A stretch of DNA of 64,000 nucleotides from positions 1-64,000 of the forward strand of contig NZ_BSSU01000004.1 in the NCBI RefSeq assembly GCF_030161415.1. Direction: 5' to 3'. Shown piece after piece: positions 56,855 through 64,000 of this stretch (positions are counted from its first letter, which is position 1; each line of letters begins with the position of its first letter). The translations under genes were made by a program, and so were the position numbers. The DNA is from Thalassotalea eurytherma. GTDB lineage: Bacteria > Pseudomonadota > Gammaproteobacteria > Enterobacterales > Alteromonadaceae. The notes under the pieces are model-generated. The model was not told where the DNA came from. It made no database searches and worked only from the letters and a program-made list of their open reading frames with translations.

Positions 56855-57990
56855 TGAACAAGACCAGCATTACCGTAGCCAGATTATTTGACGGCGAAAT
56901 TTTTCACCACAATTGCCAAGTTGTTATTCACGACGGTCGAATTGCGAAAATCACACCTGTACCTGCTAATGTAGAGGTTGAATATAAAGGCCTGCTTGTG
57001 CCAGGATTTATTGATCTGCAGGTCAATGGCGGTGGCGGTGTTTTATTTAATACAACACCAACGTTAGCAGGCATTAGGCAGATGTTTAGCGCCCATGCAA
57101 AATTTGGTACTACGGCAATGCTGCCAACCTTTATTACCGATAATGTAGAGCAAATGGCATTGGCTGCAGAAGCTGTTAGCCAAGCGATTGCCGAAAACAC
57201 CTTGGGTATACTCGGTATCCATTTTGAAGGTCCACACTTGTCCGTCGCTAAAAAGGGTGCACATAGTGCTGAGTTTATTCGAGAAATTAGTGATGCTGAG
57301 TGGCAAATATTGTCTCGAAAAGACTTGGGGCAAATCATTGTTACGCTAGCGCCTGAAAACGTGTCTGTTCAAGATATTAGCAAAATGGTCTCAATGGGTA
57401 TTAAGGTTTGTTTAGGTCATACGAATGCAGGCTACCAAACAGCGCAGCGCGCTATTGATGCAGGCGCAAGTGGTTTTACCCATCTATACAATGCAATGTC
57501 ACCAATGACATCACGTGAACCTGGTGTAGTTGGCTGTGCACTGCTTAACGATCAAACCTATAGCGGTATTATTGTTGATGGCCATCATGTTGAATACACG
57601 AGCTGTGAAATTGCCCTCAAGGCAAAGGCACCGGGCAGCGTGTTTTTAGTAACTGATGCCATGCCTCCGGTTGGAACTGACGATAATGAGTTTGCATTCT
57701 TTGACCGAACAGTGCATTTAAATGACGGTAAATTAACCTCTACAACAGGTGAATTAGCTGGCTCTGTGCTTGATATGGCGACCGCCGTCAAAAACACCTA
57801 TCAACATGTCAACGTGAGCTTAGATGAAGCGGTTCGTATGGCAAGTTTATACCCAGCTAATTATATCAATCAAAACAAACAGCGCGGGCTAATTAAAGCC
57901 AACTACCACGCAGATTTCGTTTTACTCGACGACAATTTAGATGTGCAAAGTACTTGGGTAGCTGGCCAACAACTATATAAAAAACAATAA
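56854..57990 (+). CDS. nagA: N-acetylglucosamine-6-phosphate deacetylase
   Basis: 378 aa, an amidohydrolase. It has PGFIDLQVNGGGG, the metal/substrate residues in HFEGPHLS, LGHTNA and THLYNAM, and the catalytic Asp in VTDAMPP. It removes acetate from GlcNAc-6-phosphate. TAATG coupling with nagB-II keeps their output balanced. Confidence 0.97.
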   Translation: MNKTSITVARLFDGEIFHHNCQVVIHDGRIAKITPVPANVEVEYKGLLVPGFIDLQVNGGGGVLFNTTPTLAGIRQMFSAHAKFGTTAMLPTFITDNVEQMALAAEAVSQAIAENTLGILGIHFEGPHLSVAKKGAHSAEFIREISDAEWQILSRKDLGQIIVTLAPENVSVQDISKMVSMGIKVCLGHTNAGYQTAQRAIDAGASGFTHLYNAMSPMTSREPGVVGCALLNDQTYSGIIVDGHHVEYTSCEIALKAKAPGSVFLVTDAMPPVGTDDNEFAFFDRTVHLNDGKLTSTTGELAGSVLDMATAVKNTYQHVNVSLDEAVRMASLYPANYINQNKQRGLIKANYHADFVLLDDNLDVQSTWVAGQQLYKKQ

Positions 57991-58027
57991 CAAGAAAACC
58001 AACGATAACGATTATTGAGGAAGTATT

Positions 58028-59311
58028 ATGACAACAAATGCAATTGCGCAAACCAAACAAAGCAGCGTGGTACCCATGACCATCGTCGCTGTATTGTTTT
58101 TTATTCTTGGCTTTGCAACATGGATAAATGGCTCATTAATGCCTTATTTAAAGCAAGTATTGGCATTATCCCCTTTTCAAGCATCATTAATTCTCTTTTC
58201 CTTTTATATCGCGGTAACGTTTACTGCTATTCCGTCTGCCTGGCTGATAAGAAAAGTTGGCTATAAAAAAGGCATGGCGTTAGGCATGGCAGGTATGATG
58301 GTAGCAGGTTTACTATTTATTCCTGCGGCTAAAACCCAAATTTTTGCGCTATTCTTATTTGCTCAACTAGTGATGGGTGCAGGACAAACCTTACTACAAA
58401 CGGCTGTTAATCCTTATGTTGTGCGAATAGGCCCAGAAGAATCGGCAGCTGTGCGAGTCAGTATTATGGGTATCTTGAATAAAGGTGCTGGTGTTGTTGC
58501 GCCTATCGTATTTAGCGCGTTAATCCTAGATAGTTTCAAAAACACCGTAGGTACAGAATTAAGCCAAGATCAAATTGTGGAAATGGCTAACTCTTTAGTA
58601 ACACCATATTTAGGCATGGCGATTTTTATCGGTATTTTAGCTTATGCTGTATTCAAATCTCCTTTGCCAGAATTATCACAAGAAGAAGAAACTCAAGAAA
58701 GTGGCTTGGTTAAACAAGCGTTGAAACATAAACCATTAGCATTAGGCGTGGTTGCCATTTTTGTTTATGTTGCCGTAGAAGTTATTGCCGCAGACACGAT
58801 TGGTACCTTTGCATTATCGCTTGGTATTGAAAACTATGCAGTAATGACATCATATACAATGGTTTGTATGGTTTTAGGATATATCCTCGGTATTTTAACT
58901 ATCCCTCGTTATATTTCTCAACCAGGCGCATTAACGATTTCAGCGATTCTAGGTATGTTACTTACCTTAGCAGTATGCTTAGGTGACAATGAGTCATTTG
59001 TTATTGCAAATGCGCTATTAGTACCATTTGGCGGCGCTATGCTACCAGATACCTTACTTTGTATTGCATTTTTAGGCTTAGCAAACGCTATTGTCTGGCC
59101 AGCAGTTTGGCCACTCGCGTTATCGGGCTTAGGAAAGTTAACTTCAACTGGCTCTGCCCTATTGGTGATGGGCATTGCTGGTGGCGCATTTGGGCCATTA
59201 TTCTGGGGCTTATTAAGTAACACTTCGTTAGGCCAACAAGGCGGCTATATTGTTATGCTACCGTGTTACGCATTTATTTTGTACTACGCCGTCAAAGGTC
59301 ACAAACAATAA
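58028..59311 (+). CDS. nagP: GlcNAc permease, MFS (FucP-like)
   Basis: 427 aa with about 12 membrane segments. The FucP-type opening (VLFFILGFATWINGSLMPYLK) and the loop QTAVNPYVVRIGPEESAAVRV are characteristic. It imports free GlcNAc by proton symport across the inner membrane, replacing the PTS of enterics. GAGG lies seven bases before the ATG. It is the last gene of the operon. Confidence 0.93.
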   Translation: MTTNAIAQTKQSSVVPMTIVAVLFFILGFATWINGSLMPYLKQVLALSPFQASLILFSFYIAVTFTAIPSAWLIRKVGYKKGMALGMAGMMVAGLLFIPAAKTQIFALFLFAQLVMGAGQTLLQTAVNPYVVRIGPEESAAVRVSIMGILNKGAGVVAPIVFSALILDSFKNTVGTELSQDQIVEMANSLVTPYLGMAIFIGILAYAVFKSPLPELSQEEETQESGLVKQALKHKPLALGVVAIFVYVAVEVIAADTIGTFALSLGIENYAVMTSYTMVCMVLGYILGILTIPRYISQPGALTISAILGMLLTLAVCLGDNESFVIANALLVPFGGAMLPDTLLCIAFLGLANAIVWPAVWPLALSGLGKLTSTGSALLVMGIAGGAFGPLFWGLLSNTSLGQQGGYIVMLPCYAFILYYAVKGHKQ

Positions 59312-59362
59312 ACAGTCGATACAAACCTTTTTAGATATACCCTCACTCGTGGTGGTTTCCAC

Positions 59363-59394
59363 AAGGCATAACATTCATTGTTATGCCTTTTTTT
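59363..59394 (+). terminator. terminator of the nag operon
   Basis: A perfect 11-bp stem (AAGGCATAACA / TGTTATGCCTT) is followed by a T7 run. It lies 52 bases after nagP. Confidence 0.92.
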
Positions 59395-59406
59395 ATCCGG
59401 TAACGA

Positions 59407-60786
59407 TTAAAAATCTAGGCTCAAATATAGAATGAATGAACGCTTGGTCGCGTCAGCTACATCAAAGGTGTCATTGTCAGGGTATAAAGGTAACCCAACA
59501 ATTTCTTCCACTGATCGAATATCAGCAAACCGTACTTGCCCATCGCCCCACTTATAGTAAGCGCCAACGGTAAAAGGCATGTCAAGCAATACACTTTCTA
59601 AAGAAAATGACACGCCAAGTAAATCAATATCTTCAACACGCTGAAAATCAATATCAGTATCTATTTTGGCATTTGAATTATCGGTAAATAAACCAAAAGC
59701 TAATGAGGACGTATTTGATATCGGGTACTTGAGGCCTAGTGAAAAATTACTAACCTGCGTTAAGTCGCGAGTGATCGGCGTTTGAATATCATCAACATAA
59801 TATTCGTCATTGTCAACGTTGCTGTAAAAGTGCCAATCAAAGCTCAGCAATAACTTATCAAGCTGATAAGAAACACCAGTCGCTAAACGCCATGGATAGT
59901 CTTGTGCCTCATCATGGGACGCAGAAATACGAGATACTGGCGTAACAAAGTCTGGCAAAGGAACTTCGCTAGCCACCAAAATATTACTGGTTACTTCGTA
60001 TTCTCGCGATAACGTAAAATCTTTAGATAGCTGAACACCAAACTGCCAGCCTTGCTGACGATATTGCATAGCGATTGACGGCTGTAAAATCCATAAGACA
60101 TCATCAAATCGTCGACTCGCATCAAAACCATTAAGCAATACTTGGTCGCCAATCTGAGTTTGAATTTGCGAGCCCGAGCCCTGTACTGTTTGAAACTCAC
60201 GGTATTCAATACTTAAGCTTGCACCATAGCTAAGAGCAGCATGGGGGCTATAAGCGGTGCCTAGTGTAAATTTATAAGCGCTATTATCAATATTGATATT
60301 TACATATTCGTTAACCGTTTGACTGATACTACTATCGGTACTTGGTCGCTGGTAAAACACATCTTGGTTTGAGCGTTCTTTGGAAAAATCTGTTGCTGCA
60401 ATAGAGACACCGTAAGACCATTTCCCTTCTTTGATACTTAAGCCAAAAAAACCAGGAATAACTGAAAAAGCATCTCGATTAAAATCTTCACCATTGCTAA
60501 AGACTTGCTCAAAGTCAGTTTGCTCCCACGACAAGGTATTAATTGAGGCTGTTTTATCTCGTTTTACCCAACCTAGGCCCGCGACATTGTATTGCATAAC
60601 AGAAAGATCATTTGATAATGCGGTATATGCGCCCCCTAGAGAAACCGCTTCACCACCAACAAGCAAATTATTATAGTGATATTCATCGGCCAATAGAGCA
60701 CAGTGGTATCCACTCAACATAAGCGAGCTAACTAATAAGCTTCCAAATTTGAAACGTAACCGGTAATTTGAAGGTCGTTGAATCAT
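59407..60786 (-). CDS. FadL/OmpP1-type outer-membrane protein
   Basis: 459 aa with a signal sequence (LLVSSLMLSGYHCALLA). GGAYTALSNDLSVMQYNVAGLG is the FadL/OmpP1-like N-terminal hallmark (A..ND..A...NPAG). Amphipathic strands fill the rest, ending ILYLSLDF with terminal Phe. Family members import hydrophobic compounds. The substrate is unknown, and the classical NPA triplet is altered to NVA. It is convergent with the nag operon and not obviously part of it. Confidence 0.8.
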   Translation of the reverse strand: MIQRPSNYRLRFKFGSLLVSSLMLSGYHCALLADEYHYNNLLVGGEAVSLGGAYTALSNDLSVMQYNVAGLGWVKRDKTASINTLSWEQTDFEQVFSNGEDFNRDAFSVIPGFFGLSIKEGKWSYGVSIAATDFSKERSNQDVFYQRPSTDSSISQTVNEYVNINIDNSAYKFTLGTAYSPHAALSYGASLSIEYREFQTVQGSGSQIQTQIGDQVLLNGFDASRRFDDVLWILQPSIAMQYRQQGWQFGVQLSKDFTLSREYEVTSNILVASEVPLPDFVTPVSRISASHDEAQDYPWRLATGVSYQLDKLLLSFDWHFYSNVDNDEYYVDDIQTPITRDLTQVSNFSLGLKYPISNTSSLAFGLFTDNSNAKIDTDIDFQRVEDIDLLGVSFSLESVLLDMPFTVGAYYKWGDGQVRFADIRSVEEIVGLPLYPDNDTFDVADATKRSFILYLSLDF

Positions 60787-60916
60787 AAAATTTCCATACT
60801 AGCCATGGGTTTCTTCAAGCCAAGACATCCGCTAGAACTCTCTTGTGAGTGTAGCAATTAATTATTTTTTCGCGAGATTTCTCAATAGGCTACAACTTTA
60901 CAAATAAAATATGCAT

Positions 60917-60944
60917 AAAAAAAGGAAGCCATTTCAGCTTCCTT
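60917..60944 (-). terminator. metH terminator
   Basis: On the minus strand AAGGAAGC-7 bases-GCTTCCTT is followed by a run of T residues. It lies 13 bases after the metH stop. Confidence 0.9.
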
Positions 60945-60956
60945 CTTAGCAAGTTT

Positions 60957-63900
60957 CTACTCTGGCTCATAATCAAGGTTAGGCGACAACCATCGCTCGG
61001 CTTGCTCTACCGTTAACCCTTTACGCGCACCGTAGTCTATTACCTGATCTTTATTGATTTTTGCAACGGCGAAATACTTACTCTCTGGATGAGCAAAATA
61101 CCAACCACTCACAGCAGCACCTGGCCACATTGCGAAGCTTGATGTTAGTTTCATGCCAATATTGTTTTCGACATCAAGTAACTGCCACAATAATCCTTTT
61201 TCGGTATGCTCTGGGCATGCAGGATAACCCGGCGCAGGACGAATACCTTGGTATTGTTCTCTGATCAGCGCTTCATTATCAAAACGCTCTTCAGGCGCAT
61301 AACCCCAATGATGAATACGTACTTGCTCATGCAAATATTCAGCGCTCGCTTCAGCTAACCTATCCGCCACCGCTTTTAACAAAATACTATTATAGGTGTC
61401 ATGTTGTACGTCTAATGCTTTTACGAGCTCATCTGCGCCAAACCCTGCTGACACAGCAAATGCTCCAACGTAGTCATCAACACCACTGTCTTTGGGCGCG
61501 ATATAATCAGCCAAGCATCGATTATATTGACCTGCTGGCTTTTTAGATTGTTGACGTAAATGATGCAATTTCATGATTGGCTGCGTTTTTTCAAGATCTG
61601 CAAATAACGCTAAATCATCTTGTTGTCGGTAGGCAGGAAATAATCCAATAACCGCTTTTGCTTGCACTTTTTTATGATTAATTAAATCATCTAACATGGC
61701 ATTGGCATCATTAAAAAGCTTAGTGGCTTCTTCACCAATTAACTCATGCTGTAGAATTTTTGGATACTTACCACTTAACTGCCATGTCATAAAGAATGGT
61801 GTCCAATCGATATAATTTCGAATGACATTTAAATCTAAATCATCAAACACAGTCACACCGAGTTTGTTCGGTTTTACAGGTATGTAATTGTCGAAATGAA
61901 TGGGCGTCTGATTTTCCCGAGCGTGTTCAATTGGAATCAACGTTGAACGCGGGCCTTTTTTATAGTGTTGCTTTCTTACACGATCATACTCATCGTTTAA
62001 TCGCTCAACAAACGCCGGCTTCAATTCATCGGAAAGGAGACTTGAAACAACAGACACTGAACGTGACGCGTTGGGCACATAAACGACAGGATGAGAATAC
62101 TGGGGCTCAATCTTTACTGCCGTATGGGCTTTAGAGGTTGTCGCACCGCCAATTAATAACGGGAGATCAAAACCCTGTCGTTCCATCTCTTTTGCGACAT
62201 GCACCATTTCATCAAGTGATGGCGTAATCAAACCTGACAAACCAATAATGTCGACCTTTTCTTCTTTGGCAACACGCAAGATCTCTTCACACGAAACCAT
62301 CACGCCAAGGTCAATAATTTCGTAGTTATTACACTGCAAGACAACACCGACAATGTTTTTACCAATATCGTGTACATCTCCTTTTACGGTTGCTAGTAAC
62401 ACCTTACCATTCGACTTCGCTTGTGTTTTTTCAGCTTCAATATAAGGATTGAGATGCGCTACCGCTTGTTTCATGACTCGAGCTGATTTTACCACTTGAG
62501 GTAAGAACATTTCACCAGCACCGAACAAATCACCAACGACATTCATACCATCCATTAACGGCCCTTCAATAACATCAAGAGGTCTTGTCGCTTCTAACCT
62601 CGCTGATTCAGTATCTTCAACGATAAATTCGTTAATGCCTTTTACCAACGCATGCTCTAAGCGTTTATTCGTAGGCAATTCCCGCCATGACATATCAGCA
62701 GCAGAGCTTGCACCTGTTGCTTGGCCACGATAGGACTCAGCAACCTCAAGAAGGCGCTCAGTTGCAGCGTCATCACTGTTTTGAACAACGTCTTCAACGG
62801 CATTTAGAAGATCCTTTGGAATATCAGAATAAATAGCTAACTGGCCAGCATTAACAATCCCCATGTCCATGCCGTTTTTAATCGCGTGATAAAGAAAGAC
62901 CGCATGAATAGCTTCACGAACAGGATTGTTGCCTCTAAATGAGAAGGATACATTCGAAACACCGCCTGAAATCATCGCATGCGGGAGCTTGTCTTTAATA
63001 TCAGCAACCGCTTCAATAAAATCTACCGCGTAGTTATTGTGCTCTTCGATACCTGTTGCGACAGCAAATATATTAGGATCGAAAATAATGTCTTCTGGTG
63101 GAAAACCAATCTCATCAACTAATATCTTATAAGCTCGCTGACAGATATCGAATTTACGTTTACGAGTTTCCGCCTGCCCTTCTTCGTCGAAGGCCATGAC
63201 AATAACCGCCGCACCATATCGTTTAATTAAGTTTGCCTGCTCTCTAAAGCTCGCTTCACCTTCTTTGAGGCTAATAGAGTTAACAATGCCCTTACCTTGA
63301 ATACACTGTAAGCCCGCTTCTAAAATGTCCCACTTCGAAGAATCAAGCATGATAGGTACTTTAGCGATATCAGGCTCACCAGCAATTAAATTCAAAAAGC
63401 GAATCATTGCACCTTTTGAATCCAACATGCCTTCATCCATGTTGATATCAATGATTTGTGCACCATTTTCAACCTGTTGCAAAGCAACCGAAATGGCTTG
63501 ATCGTAATTCTCTTCTTTAATTAACCGCTTAAAAATGGCGGAGCCTGTAACGTTAGTTCTTTCACCCACGTTAACGAATAAGCTATCTTTGTCGATAGTT
63601 AACGCTTCTAATCCAGATAAGCGACAGGCAACTGGGCGCGCTTCAATTTGTCTTGGTGCAATATTAGCTACCGTTTCAGCCATCCCTTTGATGTGTTCTG
63701 GCGTAGTACCACAACAACCACCAATAATATTTAAAAAGCCTGACTGTGCCCACTCTTGCACATGCTTATTCATGTCCTCTACAGTAAAGTCATATTCACC
63801 AAATGCGTTAGGTAAACCGGCGTTAGGATGGGCAGAAACCGCTGACTCACTAATGCGGCTTAATTCTTCTACATACTGCCTTAATTCAACCGGACCCAGT

Positions 63901-64000
63901 GCACAATTAAGGCCGAATGAGATAGGTTTAGCGTGGCGTAGTGAATTGTAGAATGCTTCGGTTGTTTGCCCTGATAATGTGCGCCCGGATGCATCAGTAA
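60957..64000 (-). CDS. metH: cobalamin-dependent methionine synthase, 5' end outside the window
   Basis: The frame continues to the right edge, so about 1014 codons of a roughly 1230-residue protein are seen. An internal Met at 63773 is not the start. The homocysteine domain ends with its zinc cysteines GLNCALG and GGCCGT. The pterin domain ([23 protein letters not shown]), the cap and the B12-binding Rossmann domain with [13 protein letters not shown] (His lower ligand) follow. The C-terminal activation domain binds AdoMet and ends PNLDYEPE. It methylates homocysteine from methyltetrahydrofolate. Confidence 0.97.
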   Translation of the reverse strand, partial: TDASGRTLSGQTTEAFYNSLRHAKPISFGLNCALGPVELRQYVEELSRISESAVSAHPNAGLPNAFGEYDFTVEDMNKHVQEWAQSGFLNIIGGCCGTTPEHIKGMAETVANIAPRQIEARPVACRLSGLEALTIDKDSLFVNVGERTNVTGSAIFKRLIKEENYDQAISVALQQVENGAQIIDINMDEGMLDSKGAMIRFLNLIAGEPDIAKVPIMLDSSKWDILEAGLQCIQGKGIVNSISLKEGEASFREQANLIKRYGAAVIVMAFDEEGQAETRKRKFDICQRAYKILVDEIGFPPEDIIFDPNIFAVATGIEEHNNYAVDFIEAVADIKDKLPHAMISGGVSNVSFSFRGNNPVREAIHAVFLYHAIKNGMDMGIVNAGQLAIYSDIPKDLLNAVEDVVQNSDDAATERLLEVAESYRGQATGASSAADMSWRELPTNKRLEHALVKGINEFIVEDTESARLEATRPLDVIEGPLMDGMNVVGDLFGAGEMFLPQVVKSARVMKQAVAHLNPYIEAEKTQAKSNGKVLLATVKGDVHDIGKNIVGVVLQCNNYEIIDLGVMVSCEEILRVAKEEKVDIIGLSGLITPSLDEMVHVAKEMERQGFDLPLLIGGATTSKAHTAVKIEPQYSHPVVYVPNASRSVSVVSSLLSDELKPAFVERLNDEYDRVRKQHYKKGPRSTLIPIEHARENQTPIHFDNYIPVKPNKLGVTVFDDLDLNVIRNYIDWTPFFMTWQLSGKYPKILQHELIGEEATKLFNDANAMLDDLINHKKVQAKAVIGLFPAYRQQDDLALFADLEKTQPIMKLHHLRQQSKKPAGQYNRCLADYIAPKDSGVDDYVGAFAVSAGFGADELVKALDVQHDTYNSILLKAVADRLAEASAEYLHEQVRIHHWGYAPEERFDNEALIREQYQGIRPAPGYPACPEHTEKGLLWQLLDVENNIGMKLTSSFAMWPGAAVSGWYFAHPESKYFAVAKINKDQVIDYGARKGLTVEQAERWLSPNLDYEPE

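Overview
The window comes from a marine gammaproteobacterium of the Alteromonadales, most likely a Colwelliaceae member (Colwellia/Thalassotalea type). The evidence is the low GC content, two large TonB-dependent receptors, a LacI-type NagR regulon for N-acetylglucosamine (GlcNAc), an H-NOX/Hno nitric-oxide network, and gammaproteobacterial gene orders (queA-tgt-yajC-secD-secF, holD-rimI, serB divergent from ytjB). Family and genus are inferred from protein character and not from a search. Bases 1-70 may hold the 3' end of an upstream gene, but no frame can be assigned.

Layout. (1) 72-6100: a TonB-dependent receptor and a lipoprotein built from two tandem ~440-residue copies. Upstream are three Pho-box-like sites exactly 55 bp apart, so this looks like a phosphate-starvation uptake pair. 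(2) 6084-6533: a small secreted DUF3718-like protein. (3) 6708-11439: a divergent NO-signalling locus with H-NOX sensor and kinase on the plus strand, and a sigma-54 response regulator (HnoC-like) and a degenerate HD-GYP response regulator (HnoD-like) on the minus strand. (4) 11449-14831: an accessory patch. It holds a decayed CpcT/CpeT-family gene with two in-frame TGA codons at tryptophan positions and a probable ATA start, a 266-bp MITE, an unrecognised membrane-anchored protein, a promoter region packed with TTGCA/TGCAA motifs, a DUF1194 von Willebrand-type protein with a PEP-CTERM-like tail, and a small secreted protein. (5) 14916-20391: the queA-tgt-yajC-secD-secF operon. (6) 20651-26379: aceK, tRNA-Trp, holD-rimI, a chemoreceptor, a gene-poor stretch with a gene fragment, and a small unknown protein. 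(7) 26438-29080: a BlaI/M56-TonB regulatory pair with two operator palindromes, and a GAF-GGDEF diguanylate cyclase. (8) 29317-45211: mainly housekeeping genes (prfC, argS, tatD family, a 48-aa protein, ytjB, serB, a double-PilZ protein, radA, a DPP IV-type peptidase, a second chemoreceptor, arfB). (9) 45219-59311: the GlcNAc/chitooligosaccharide locus. (10) 59407-64000: a FadL-like outer-membrane protein and a 5'-truncated metH at the right edge.

How the genes work together. In the GlcNAc locus a TonB receptor imports oligosaccharide, a GH20 lipoprotein trims it, NagP carries GlcNAc across the inner membrane, and NagK, NagA and NagB-II convert it to fructose-6-phosphate, which Pgi links to glucose-6-phosphate. 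Four palindromes of the form TGACArCGyTGTCA at three promoters mark a NagR regulon that appears to include pgi. In the NO locus, H-NOX controls a kinase that would phosphorylate the two divergently encoded response regulators. The EAL phosphodiesterase partner HnoB is not in this window.

There is no CRISPR array, prophage, integrase or intact transposase. The least ordinary items are the Pho-box/tandem-lipoprotein pair, the CpcT/CpeT gene with TGA at two Trp positions next to a MITE, and the TGCAA-rich control region between two unknown secreted or membrane-protein units.
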